Source: Calcarisporiella thermophila CBS 279.70 (Eukaryota > Calcarisporiellomycota). Taken from it: a stretch of 64,000 nt of DNA. Position numbers and translations under genes: made by a program. Below the pieces are notes generated by a model. That model was not told where the DNA came from and did not search any database. It saw only the letters and a list, made by a program, of their open reading frames with translations. This document shows positions 24,506 to 34,529 of the stretch, in pieces. The stretch covers positions 183,051-247,050 of the forward strand of contig NW_027192192.1 of assembly GCF_041956535.1 (NCBI RefSeq), written 5' to 3'. Every line of letters starts with the position of its first letter. The first letter of the stretch is position 1.

Positions 24506-26004
24506 TAAAAATTAACAAGTATATATATAAAGAGATAGATATGAAAGAGAATATATATATATAAGCAATGAGAAGAGTCTCTAACAGAGTTAAGATGAAA
24601 AAAAAAAAATAGAAGTATATTGAAAAAATGACAAATATGAACAAAATAAAAACTCCTCTGGTTTTTTTTCCATTCCGCTCCCTCCAGTGGCTGATGATCT
24701 CTCGTTTTGAATATCTCGGCAGCACAGGTTTTTTTATTAGGGATTTCACGCGAACCCTCCGCCCGATCCATTAGGCATCCGCAGCTCCTCCAGAACAATA
24801 AGACCTCAAAGTAGCGTGCCTTCTAGGGAGAACTCGCCGAGCATTAAAACGCTCCCATTGATGTGGGGAATGAAGTCGGTGTTCTACGCGGTGCACCCAA
24901 CACTCCCGGGGCACCGTTGTCGCAGGAATCCAAGCAGATTGCTTTTTATTCTTGCCGCTGTGGGTTGCAACGCGAGCGGAAAGAACCTTGGGTGGACCTC
25001 AGCTCGCCGCTGCATCCCAAAAACTGAGCCACCCGACCTCTCCAGGCGCAAAAGCGGCCCCTGAAAAGCTCAGGCAGCAAGTGTTCGAATTAGGCTCATG
25101 CATTGCCTGCGATGAGGTTCATGCGCGAGCTGGCAGGATTATTCACTCGCCCGCATTGCAGCCCTCCAATGGCGCCTCTCGTGACCAGTTAGTAATCCAA
25201 GCAGCCCAACCATCGCCGCATCGATTGGGCGGCGGCCTGGGGTGAGCGCGGGGGCAAAGACCACTTGCGAGGACCGCGTTTGGGTTAAATGGAAGCGCTC
25301 TTGAAAGCCAGCAGCAAATCCAGCTAACCGCGTCCCGGCTCCGATCTGGCTGGCGGTATGCGCCGCTCTCGCCAGCTTAGTCAAGGCCGCAGCAGCGAGG
25401 AAGAGAGCGTGTTCGGTGAGCTACCGAGAGTTAGGCTCGGGCGGCAGCAACATGCTTTCCCAAAGGCAAGCCGGCAGTTGATGACGCTGGAGCTTCGGGA
25501 CCGTGGGGATGCCGCGGAGAAGCCCGTCGGCCCCTCCAAGTCGCTTTTTTCGGGCAAGCCAGAAACCCATCTGCAACCTTGTCTACGGCGCCCACATACA
25601 GTGGCTCCAGAATGGAGGCGCGCATTGAATCATGTTGCTTAATCGGCTCATTACCCCACAGTTTTCAGCGCCAATCGCCGCATGCATGGTGATTTCCAAG
25701 CTTTTGGGGAGACCACCTCGGCAGGCTGGATCCCGTTGAGCTCAGAGGAAAGAGGGGCCGGCAAGGAGGAAAAGGTCTCAGAGCTCGACTGTTAATGAGC
25801 GCACAGAGCTGCTAATATTTGAAGGATTAAGGAGGAGCCCTCTTCAAGCCACCCCACTATCAACATTTATGTACATATCTCTGTGTGGATTCTATTGAGC
25901 ACTGATCCATATGGGATGACGTTGCATGGGTTAGGGTGTAACAATTTGTAGCGCTTTGAAACCGGGGTTTTCCGTTTTTGTGTTTAATGAAATCCCATTC
26001 AAAG
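24506..26004. other. GC-rich island upstream of myosin V, no intact gene
   Basis: After a short AT-rich leader the sequence from about 24810 to 25790 becomes visibly GC-rich, unlike its flanks. Open stretches occur on both strands (for example 24952..25245 plus, 25139..25384 minus, 25358..25642 plus), but they overlap in conflicting frames, none is long, and none shows a family motif. At 25928..25936 lies GGGTTAGGG, which on the minus strand reads as one and a half telomere repeats. The island could be a decayed foreign gene, a structured RNA gene or a regulatory region; I cannot choose. Confidence 0.4.
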
Positions 26005-26013
26005 TATAAAAGG
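26005..26013 (+). promoter_or_regulatory. TATA box
   Basis: TATAAAAGG, a near-consensus TATA element about 100 bases ahead of the ATG at 26112. Spacing fits transcription starting near 26035-26045. Confidence 0.6.
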
Positions 26014-26111
26014 AGAAGAGTTTTTTTTGGCTCAAAAGAACCCCATCCCTTCTGTTGTTGTATTAAAACCACCCATTTCCCCCTCTGCCTTCCCTCTCAT
26101 CACATTTCAAT

Positions 26112-26282
26112 ATGGAACCGACTCAGTGCACGACTCAACCCACTCATTCCAACAACGACCAAGCGTCGTGGTTGAAGCCGTTAGACCTCTCTGAAGACAC
26201 CATGCAATTAGCTGCAGACCTATACAAGATAGCCATCAATTTATATCTTGTTTTCGATGCATCCCTTACGCTGTTTGTTTAG
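26112..26282 (+). CDS. Small 56-aa protein of unknown function
   Basis: Frame of 56 residues starting MEPTQCTTQPTHSNNDQASW and ending in a moderately hydrophobic helix (IAINLYLVFDASLTLFV). It follows a strong TATA box by 99 bases and is followed by an AATAAA-type signal near 26423, so a complete short transcription unit is present. No family recognised. It could alternatively be the first exon of a spliced gene, but no convincing donor lies before the stop. Confidence 0.45.
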   Translation: MEPTQCTTQPTHSNNDQASWLKPLDLSEDTMQLAADLYKIAINLYLVFDASLTLFV

Positions 26283-27450
26283 CTATCTATTGTGAATGGC
26301 CAATGACCCTCTTGGATGCACCGTCCAATATCTCAATCATTCCAGTTATATTTCTCTATATAACACTCGATCCCATGGACAATGATCTTATTTTATTTTT
26401 GTAATCTCAATTATTTCATCATAATAAAGCCGCATGTTTATAGAACAGTTCCCCTCCTTTATGATGATGTGGTGCCCCGTAGCTCGATCATCATCTCTTT
26501 GAAGTGCTACCAAGGTCACAGCCCACCTCACTATTACATTTAAAATCACAAGGCGTATAATTGAATCCCTAAGCCTAACTTATGCACGTTTCAGGGGCTT
26601 ACATCGGCAATAAGTTTCAAAGGGTGCACGTACCTGAGGATAAAAAAAAAACACCAAGTCAATAGCTTAATTGACAGACTATTTTATCTCCTGAATCGTC
26701 CTTGGTAAAAAGATGGTCCATCTTGCCCTGAAAATGTGTCAATGCATGTCTCAGTTACCGCAAGTGGCATCTCAAACCACCTAAAACGCCCCAGAAACAT
26801 AAATTCAGTGCACCACCGCCAACTTATAGCACGGATGTATAACAAACATATAACCCATCCGCCAAATACAGTATAAATGCAAGTGCAATGGCAATAGGGG
26901 CCTTATATAGGAACACGGGTATCAATTGAAACAGTAGCGATATATAAACCTCCATGAATATATACCTTAAATGTGGCTGGGTGGTAGCAGCCCGTAAGAT
27001 GACATTATAACATGGCACTTATTCTTACTAAATCGGTCATCATTTATATAAGTGGGATGATTTTCATAAAATGTATCGATTGCCCGTATAACTCAGGGAG
27101 AGATGGAGCTGAAAAAATATATATGAAATGAGGTTGACCCAAAATGATTAGCGCCTAGAAAATAAGAAGTAGACAACGAAACTGCAGTATATTGAATAGC
27201 ATAAAACCTCAACCCAACTGAACAATTCGTTTACATAATAATAGAAGATGCAATGAATGCCACATTTGGGTGGCAAACAAAGTGTATGCAAAGCCTCAAT
27301 GTGATAGCCCCATCCACCGTTTATTTCAGACAGTATGTCAAAATTCTGAGCATAGACTCCAACAGGGATAATCGAGCAGATTGGTCAATATAAATCCATA
27401 TTTAAATACATTATACAAACTTCAATGGCCGCTAGAAGAAGAACCTCAAT
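26283..27450. other. Intergenic, no gene seen
   Basis: About 1.2 kb AT-rich sequence between the small TATA-driven ORF and the sulfotransferase 3' end. AATAAA at about 26423 may terminate the former. An open stretch at 26824..27018 (minus) is hydrophobic but unsupported. Confidence 0.5.
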
Positions 27451-28411
27451 TTAATTGTAATATCGCCAAAGCACGGCTGCTACAGTTATTAGAGTGGTGA
27501 ATATCATCACGCCCACGTTTCTCTGCTTTTCGACTCTGGAAGCGAACTCTTCTCTATCGTTGACTCGGGGGAAAGGCTCACTTGGTACCGGCACGCCTAG
27601 GAACTTACAGAGTGGCTCCCAGCCTTCCTTCACCTAGAGATCGAAAAAAATGACAGTTGGATAAGGGTTAAACTCACATGCCTCAAACTTAACACTTCGG
27701 CAAGATGAGATAGATGAAAATACGCACATTGAATACAAGAAGTCGTTCCGCGGGCACCACTCGCTTTACCTCTTCAATGTGTTGCTTATACACTGCTACC
27801 GCCTTCTCTTTATTTCGGGCTTGTCCATGGAAAGTACCGTCCATAATAAGCTTGTTGATCATCTTGAGGAAATTACGGCCGAATGTGAAAAAGGCGACTA
27901 TTTTGACTAAGGGTTCAAATGGATATTTGAAGATAGTGCTCATGGCACTCTCGTGCCTTTCGTGATCGCCATTCGAGGTCAAAAGGGAAAGAATAGAGCA
28001 ATATTAAGTGAATCCTTAGCTGAATCTCATCATGGAATCTTTTTCACCCTACCATTTTTCCGGACTATCGCGTACCGTCAACACGACTTTCGCATCCGGA
28101 TATTTGGCCATCAACTCCTTGTAAAATGAAGTAGTAGGCCAATCTACGCACGAGTTAAAGTCTTTGAATATTTCGTCCCAGTCCACCTTTTTGCCATCGA
28201 AAGCATCAATAAACTTCTGCATGTGCTCTGGTCTAACACGCTTCATGTGATAGCATGGCCCGAATCCTAGCATGTCAAGGGCAACCATCATGGAGAGAGT
28301 TCCTGTTCTCCCAAAACTAGTAACCGAGGTTAGTTTTCGAGAATTCTTTTTTCCGTACTCCAGTCGACCGTAGTATACTCACCCTGCCCCGATAACTTTC
28401 AGTGGTGCCAT
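27451..28411 (-). CDS. P-loop sulfotransferase family protein (PF17784-type), tail-anchored
   Basis: Exons 28383..28411, 28053..28316, 27728..27956, 27451..27633 give 234 residues. The N-terminus MAPLKVIGAG then FGRTGTLSMMVAL holds the 5'-PAPS-binding P-loop-like motif, and the exon 1/2 junction falls inside it. Further family signatures are DMLGFGPCYHM, VDWPTTSFYKEL, YPDAKVVLTVRDSPEKW, VPAERLLVFNVKEGWEPLC and FPRVNDREEF. This family is common in fungi and is annotated as sulfotransferase or NAD-dependent epimerase-like; substrates are unknown. The C-terminus ends with a single hydrophobic segment (VGVMIFTTLITVAAVLW) and RYYN, so the enzyme is probably anchored to an internal membrane with its domain cytosolic. 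All introns are short. Confidence 0.9.
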
Positions 28412-29964
28412 GGCGCGGGTGTGTTAACTAGATGTGGGGGTGGAAAGATAGAAGATTTTAATTCGAAAGGCAGAGTCTCCATAGAACGGTTTTTAAATAC
28501 AAAGCTAGATCTGATATCATTCATTAGATTTCATTCGGGTAAAGCGCCCAGTTTAGAAAAGAGTGGCGATGCTCGGAATTTAACAGTCCGAGTTGGAATG
28601 ATTCACCAACTTACGCATATTAAACTGGTCGGATGTGGAAGATGTTTTTCCGCGCCAGAGAAGGCCTTGGACTCGGCTAAATCACCTGAGGACCGGCTAA
28701 AGAGTAAGTGTGTGAAAAAACCCCTTCATACAATATCAGCTCCCCCATATGCTCAAGGAGAGAGATTATAGTTCAGCGGATTAAATATTTAATTTTCCCA
28801 TGGGCTTCCTAGTGCTTACTCATCTTGGCGTGGTCTACTTGTCACCCGTTTTCTAACGGTGGGTAAAAACTGAACACTTTACTGTCTTGATTCAGACATT
28901 TCCGACCTTCTTGGCTACTTATCGTAGTGGCTATAGCAATCTTTTCCAAAATGCTGTGTCTCAAGTTTGAGCCTGCAGTGATAAAACAAGGGCAATATCT
29001 TCTCTTTTGCCTTGATTTGTATCAGTGTTTGTATCACGGAACTCTCTTGTGAGAATTCAGATTAACAAGGATGCACCACAACGAGCGTTAGTAAAACTCT
29101 GGCAGTGTTAAACACATTAGGCCCCACATTACACGTAATTAAGTTGGAGTATTAATTGGTATGACATCAAAAACTATAATGACAGCGTTCTAATAAAAGA
29201 GGAGACCTCTAATGCCCGCCCCACTTCGCTTTTGCACTGCCGGCGATACGAGCTTTTTCCCCCTGATCCTTGGCGAGGGGGATAGCAATTTTTTATGCTT
29301 TTTCATACTCCTATTTTTAGATTTCGGGCAAAATGAATATCAAGAAAATTATTCAGCCACGAGAGGATATTCTTAGAAAGTCATCCATGCATTGATATTC
29401 AACATGATTTCGGATGAATTCATAGTGTGATGGAAAAATGTCACTGTTATGATCCTGATGATCCTCCGTCCATAGAACACGCCTCTATACTATTGTTAAA
29501 AGAGAGACGAACGACCCATTTTTCCCGCGTTAGATTGAATATAGAAATGTTTTAAAGCAAAGCCACAAACACTATTGCAATATTTTTGTGGAGTAGTTTC
29601 ACGAACACACTTTCTGCAATGAACAGTGGTGTATTGAGCGAGAAGAGGACCTAATCTTTATTTCAAATCTAATCTTTCATCTAAATTTCAGAAATCCAGT
29701 TCTTATTATGAGCGTTACATTGATCCTACATTATTTATTCTTTGGAAAGTATTACATAACATGTGAAAGGTTTCTCTTGTTATACCTTTCCATCTGAATT
29801 TTATCTATTTTCTTATCCTTATAAATAAGGATGCCATTTTGCTTGAAATAGGGGGATCATTAGCAGTTTTTAATACTTTCTGGGATATTTCTTCACATTT
29901 CCAAATTTTTAAGCAACGTTTTTGGAAGCCCTATTAGAAAATTACACACAAGGAAAAGTCCACC
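28412..29964. other. Intergenic, no gene seen
   Basis: About 1.5 kb of AT-rich sequence. A TATAAATA element at about 29820 lies 145 bases ahead of the secreted-protein ATG. No other feature can be supported. Confidence 0.45.
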
Positions 29965-30303
29965 ATGATAAATTTATTCTATAGCGTTATGACAATGCTC
30001 TTAGGAGTTACTTTTCTAATGGTTCGCGCGGATACAACTACGATATGGGGTGGCAGTGATGGCAACTGCAATAATTGGTCAGGTTATAAAGCACTTGGCT
30101 GTGGATGTCACGATATACCAGCTAGGCCTTTAATGTATTCCTATGGCATCGAGTACAAGGGACAACATACCAAATTTTATAACCGCCGAGGATGCAGTGG
30201 GGAAGTATTGGGAATTTTTACAGAGAGTACGTGCTATCGGGATCCACGGGCTCGGTCTAACAGCATCTGTATCAATTGTAACCCGGGCGGATGGGATTGC
30301 TAA
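29965..30303 (+). CDS. Small secreted cysteine-rich protein (effector-like)
   Basis: Intronless frame of 112 residues. Residues 1-22 are a signal peptide (MINLFYSVMTMLLGVTFLMV then RA) with a plausible cleavage before DTTTIW. The mature 90 residues contain eight cysteines, spread as an N-terminal group (GNCNNW, GCGC) and a C-terminal group (RRGCSGE, STCYRDPRARSNSICINC, WDC). The pattern F/Y-x-RRGC-x-G-x(n)-C-x(2)-P-x-A/S-x-S-I resembles the beta/gamma-crystallin-like repeat seen in some small fungal secreted proteins; that comparison is an impression only. Location in a gene-poor, retroelement-rich block, small size and even cysteine number are typical of candidate host- or competitor-interacting proteins. 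No function is demonstrated by the sequence. Confidence 0.75.
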   Translation: MINLFYSVMTMLLGVTFLMVRADTTTIWGGSDGNCNNWSGYKALGCGCHDIPARPLMYSYGIEYKGQHTKFYNRRGCSGEVLGIFTESTCYRDPRARSNSICINCNPGGWDC

Positions 30304-30679
30304 ACCACGAATTAGTATGTACTTGAAATCTATATAATGAGAAGTTATTATTTTTATTTTCTTTTTGAGGTAGAAACTGAGAGAGGTTTCAACTTAAAAT
30401 TTCCTTTAAGGTGCTAATGAAATTGAAGCCTATTTCTTATTGCCCTTATCATTCCTCCATCCCTTGAAATATATTTTATATTGTTATAATAATATAACAG
30501 AGGCAACTATGATTTATAATTATCTTCAAGATATAAAAGTAAATTTTTTAAGATAATAGAAGGCAGCGTCTTCTCGTCTTAGTCTTTGGTTTATTGGGTG
30601 CTGACTTATGCATAGAATGAATGGATAACAGGGAGATCGCTCATTATCTCTGGGTTACCAGTTTTTTAGCTTTAAAGAG

Positions 30680-30840
30680 GTTTTTTTTTTCTCTCGGGAA
30701 GTGAGGGAAAAAATTTTGATAGTTGATAGTTCACTTGATAGTTCTAACCCAAGGGAATAGAACGGGTAGGTTTCCACCTCAATATCACCTAGGTACTGTC
30801 TCTAGCCTCCCATTTTTGAAGTTGGATTTTTCTAAGGATT
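30680..30840 (-). mobile_element. Non-LTR retroelement 3'-UTR remnant
   Basis: A T-run at about 30680-30691 is followed on the plus strand by a stretch (about 30745-30830, with ATCACCTAGGTACT) that resembles 36745-36825, the 3' untranslated end of the ORF1-containing element at 36705-38165, in the same orientation. It is therefore read as the poly(A) end of a truncated minus-strand copy. Limits are approximate. Confidence 0.5.
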
Positions 30841-31041
30841 ATTGCTACCTCTTTTTGTAAACATTTGATATTGCTTGTCTACTGCAATACTATTGATATC
30901 CATTGAGTCCTGAGAAAACCCAGCAAACTCCCATGGATGGGCGTCGCCTGCAGAAATGGAACCCGCAAAGCAGTTCAGCCCCGGGATCTCAAATCACTAC
31001 GCCAACCAAGAGAGGACTTTGAAAAGGGCATCGTTTTATTA

Positions 31042-31090
31042 TTTTTTTTTTGGTCGATCAATGGAAGCTTTATTGGGTATAATAATTCCC
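31042..31090 (-). mobile_element. Poly(A) end of a truncated non-LTR retroelement
   Basis: Plus-strand T-run 31042..31051 followed by GGTCGATCAATGGAAGC and TTTATT (31069..31074). Read on the minus strand this is AATAAA, a short unique segment ending CCATTGATCGACC and a poly(A) tail. Very similar ends occur at 36444 (GATCAATCAATGG) and 38389 (GATCAATGCCGAG), so the three belong to one family. Confidence 0.6.
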
Positions 31091-31124
31091 AGTTTTTACA
31101 AGCTGTTAAAAGATATATTCCGTT

Positions 31125-31240
31125 CCACCACCAGCTATCAGGAAAACACCGGAAAGTGCTTAAGAGAACCAATTTATCCAGGTCAAGAGTAACCGCCACC
31201 CCCGCAACCCCCAAAGTGTTGATAACAACATATCCATAAG
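31125..31240 (+). mobile_element. ORF1 fragment of non-LTR retroelement
   Basis: The minus strand of this interval aligns by eye with plus-strand 35396-35510 over about 100 bases (shared blocks such as AAATTGGTTC and CCTGATAGC). Because the ORF1 at 35.2-36.3 kb is on the minus strand, this fragment lies in the opposite orientation, plus strand. It is out of frame in places and adjoins the poly(A) end at 31042, so rearrangement or nested insertion has happened. Confidence 0.5.
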
Positions 31241-32406
31241 ACACGAATGCCATTAACTAATCCTGACAGACCCACTCAGCTTACGATATGCATTTCGAAG
31301 GCGAACAAATAGTAAATGAGCGAATATCAGAAAACTGGCCGGTGTATCAAAGGCGCTTGATTTGGGCTGAGTTCTTTTTGACCTTAACCGGTGTCTGCAT
31401 CTTATCAAGCTCGAGCATTCTAGAATGAAGTGGTCTTAATTTTTATTGTACCTGTAGATTGCAGGGGTGTTTCTCCAGATTAGGATGACAGCCGTTCCAA
31501 CGATATCCATCACCCTCGGAAGGCTGTTGATAATGGGTGGACATCCGCTAATGTTCAATTTTGGATTGCATTTTATAAACTGCGGATGTGTCTACCGGGA
31601 TTAGTCTATGGCCAATCAAGCTGAAAGGCCTATCTATGCAGGAGGAAGAAGTGCTGACTAAACTAGTCAGGGTGACTCTCTCAACCAGTCGAAGAATTAA
31701 TGCCTATAGGGTTAGACTTGGCATTGTCCAGTATTGTTTCAAATCTTGATCGATGTATTATCCATAAAACATTGCCATGGCTCAATACCCACTTGGTTAA
31801 GGCACTGGTCCGATTGCTTCTTCAATCCAGCTGGTCTGTATTATCCTGTAGACTCCCCTGGAGAGTACACTAACCTTTTGGCAGTTTGTCAACTCTTAGC
31901 CGGTTCTGTGTAAGGACTGGGCGGCCAAACAATGCATGTGCAATGGATTCAGGAATCTCTAGAGAACAACCTTTGTAGGTGTTTGATTTTTTATTTATTT
32001 GTATTAGTAGTAATGCCGGCGATAATACAGAATATATGATTGAGCTTAGATGAACATGGAGAGTAAATTAGAAGGGGACGGCCAAATCCATCTAAATTAA
32101 CTTCAAGACCCCCCCAATTGATCCTATTTTGATCATGGTTTTTATACCTTGTCGTAGTAATGATTGCAGAAAGTTCCATATGGCCTCCTTTGAATATTTT
32201 AAGGATGTAGAGTGGATACAAGTTCAAGTTCGCAGCAAAAACGGGACGAAAATAAAAGAGAGATTTTACTAATACCAAACTTATACATGCTCTTTGTATG
32301 CAATAGAAATGGCTGACGCATTTATTTTTCCTTTTAGCTTAATGATTGCAAGTATTAGATTCGCGGTTCATATATCAAGAGTAATCCTGCATTTGTTCAA
32401 AGAAGC
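31241..32406. other. Probable degraded repeat DNA, no gene seen
   Basis: About 1.2 kb with many stops on both strands. Neighbouring retroelement pieces suggest it is decayed repeat sequence, but I find no reverse transcriptase or transposase motif in it. Confidence 0.35.
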
Positions 32407-33455
32407 TCATCGCGGTTTCATATCTGTATTATACTCGATGTCATATTGGTCCCATGCACCCTCCTCTACCTCCTCCTTCACGTCCAACATGACAGAATCC
32501 TCGGTTATTTTGGCAGCAACCACTTTAACATGGGTATCGCCGATGTCGACATCACACCCGACTAGTTGGGCTGCCTTGCAAAGCAAAGAGATAGCCTCCT
32601 GAAAGATTTCCAAAATGATACCTAACTAGTCATGATATCAAAAATCGAACTTAAATGCACACCACTTACACGCCTCGATTGTTTTCCACTGCGCTTTTGA
32701 ACTCTCTTTGGAATGATGCGTTGAGCTGCACTGGATACCGAGGAAATAATTTTCTGCAAGAATTGAACAAGGGAGTAGGTAGTCATATCTCTCTAAACTA
32801 TGCCTGGATTTCTTACGCTTTTCGTCCGCTTTTCGATGTGTATATGGGTCTGTTTCGGAATATATGGGGCTTCCGAAGAGCTTCCGCTTTGCTTTTTCTT
32901 ACTTCTCTCTGGTCTTAAGAGGCAAGATGACTCTCACTTCACCCTCCGTTTATCTATCGTATTTGATATATCGCCTACTTACGTGAGTGATAACAGTACT
33001 TTGCGTGCTTCACGCTGATCACACATACTGCAAATATCGGTGCAATACTTCACTAATAATCTGAGCCTCATATCCTCCTCTTTACTGGCTCTAAAGAATA
33101 CTTTAGCTGTATCTCAGTTGGAGCATAATACCAACCTACTCACTTTATCGGATCATAATTGTTGGCCTCACATTTAGCAGGATCGAGATACCTTTGTCCA
33201 TATTTGTCGGTAATCTTGTACGATTGATATTCTATAGCCGCTTCTTCACTCTCTCTAAGAATGGCCTTGCATTCTGTTTATCAGACCATATCAGATGATA
33301 TTCAGTAGTAGATAGAAGTGAAGTAAGAGCAAAAGTTTGAATTAGCTAATGCCTACGATTTATTAAATACTCCAGAGGGGTATTTCCTTCCGACATTGGG
33401 AGAGCTTGGGAATGATTTTGGGAGTTGCTTTGGTTGGCTTTTCGAGACGACTCAT
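32407..33455 (-). CDS. Orphan five-exon gene, 186 aa
   Basis: Exons 33371..33455, 33144..33273, 32983..33027, 32672..32753, 32407..32625 close in phase at 186 residues. Donors are GTATTT, GTGAGT, GTAAGT and GTGTAA. The start MSRLEKPTKATPKIIPKL is basic; the middle is helical and charged with cysteines (KCKAILRESEEAAIEY, DPAKCEANNYDPIK, NMCDQREARKVLL); then LFPRYPVQLNASFQREFKSA and a C-terminal part with KAAQLVGCDVDIGDTHVKVV ending in an acidic tail. No signal peptide or membrane segment. I do not recognise a family. The third intron from the start side (32754..32982) is long for this genome, so a small exon may be missing. Surrounded by retroelement debris. Confidence 0.6.
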
Positions 33456-33955
33456 CTTGACATATATATCAGATTTTTCATATTTTAATCCTAACCTAAT
33501 TGATGTGGATTTACGAAAAACTTTATTGCGGTCAGATAGGAAACAAAGAAATATAAATTATTACTATAGCTTAACTGATTAAAATTCATGACAGTACAAT
33601 GCTAGGTTAAAAATATTAGACAAAATGTTTGTGACCATTAGAGAGCTACATAACGACCCACTATTGCTCTTATCTCTCTTTAGACAAAGGCATATCACTT
33701 GGATATAAAACAAGCAATATGGTGTACCACACCCCATTCTGGGTCCTTATGGTTACGAATCTAGGATTATCTCTTTGTTTGATTTATGCACTCTCTTTGG
33801 ATGCGATAGAAATTCACTCTTTTTCAAGTTTTCATCTAGTGATAACAAATATTGTATCCGCCGTGTATATAAGTCAAGGGTAAAACCTGCGGTGATTCAA
33901 GCTCAACGTGGTTCATTTTAGTATCATTTTTTTACATATACATAGAAACAACAAA
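33456..33955. other. Intergenic with promoter of the VapD-like gene
   Basis: 500 bases between two divergent start codons. Apart from the TATA element at 33866 nothing specific is seen. Confidence 0.5.
33866..33873 (+). promoter_or_regulatory. TATA box
   Basis: TATATAAG, 83-90 bases ahead of the ATG at 33956, appropriate for a start site near 33900. Confidence 0.5.
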
Positions 33956-34321
33956 ATGCAAGCTGTTAGAGAAAGACTTGATAGTTTTGGTCATTGGATA
34001 ATCCAATATGACCTAGGGCAAAAGGCGTTAACTGAATCGTACGGCTCGCATACCCGGTTTTATAGGGAAATTACTTCTATTCTCAGCGAGCACGGATATA
34101 TACGAGTTCAGCAGAGTATATTTCGGCATCGAGACGGATGCCTGCTTGCCCAAGTGCTAATTCCTCTCATAGCAATTCGCAATCTACAATGGATAGACGG
34201 CCTGTCTCCAAATGGAGATCCTCACCTATTAAGCGTTCGAGTTTCTATTCAGGACGCAGAATACATGGACGTAACTCCATTTGTTCGTGGAGGTGATATG
34301 CCCGCTATTCCTCTCACTTGA
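33956..34321 (+). CDS. VapD-like (Cas2-fold) protein, intronless
   Basis: Intronless frame of 121 residues starting MQAVRERLDSFGHWIIQYDL. The core follows the VapD/Cas2-like ferredoxin-fold pattern: a first strand ending in an Asp (IIQYDL), a helix with a Tyr-rich lead (ESYGSHTRFYREITSILSEH), then GYIRVQQSIFRHRDG where VapD has G-F-x-R-x-Q-x-S-V-Y, a second helix (LAQVLIPLIAIRNLQWIDGL) and a last strand (VRVSIQDAEYMDVTPFV). VapD proteins are small endoribonucleases known mainly from bacteria, often in toxin-antitoxin pairs. No antitoxin-like partner lies beside it. Single exon, own TATA box, and position among retroelement pieces are compatible with horizontal acquisition; this is inference. 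The in-frame region upstream has no ATG, which fixes the start. Confidence 0.65.
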   Translation: MQAVRERLDSFGHWIIQYDLGQKALTESYGSHTRFYREITSILSEHGYIRVQQSIFRHRDGCLLAQVLIPLIAIRNLQWIDGLSPNGDPHLLSVRVSIQDAEYMDVTPFVRGGDMPAIPLT

Positions 34322-34529
34322 GTATGTGATGAGAGAGGACTTTCCTTTATTAGTTTACCAATTGTTCTACAGAATTGTTTCTTCTTATCGAAATACATGT
34401 TTTATTTATTATTGGAGTCTTTATTGTTTCAGAAAGCTCTCCATAAAGTGCATTAGCTACGTTAGTAAAAGGAATAAAATGAAGGAAAAATTAAGAATTA
34501 AGGCAGTATAGGAGCTCAGGATACCATAT

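Noticed and set aside
24816-25642. Several overlapping open frames on both strands in the GC-rich island
   Set aside because: High GC lowers stop frequency; frames conflict, are short and show no motif or splice-consistent linkage.
33956-34321. CRISPR array or cas locus beside the Cas2-fold gene
   Set aside because: No direct repeats with regular spacing and no other cas-like gene were seen nearby.
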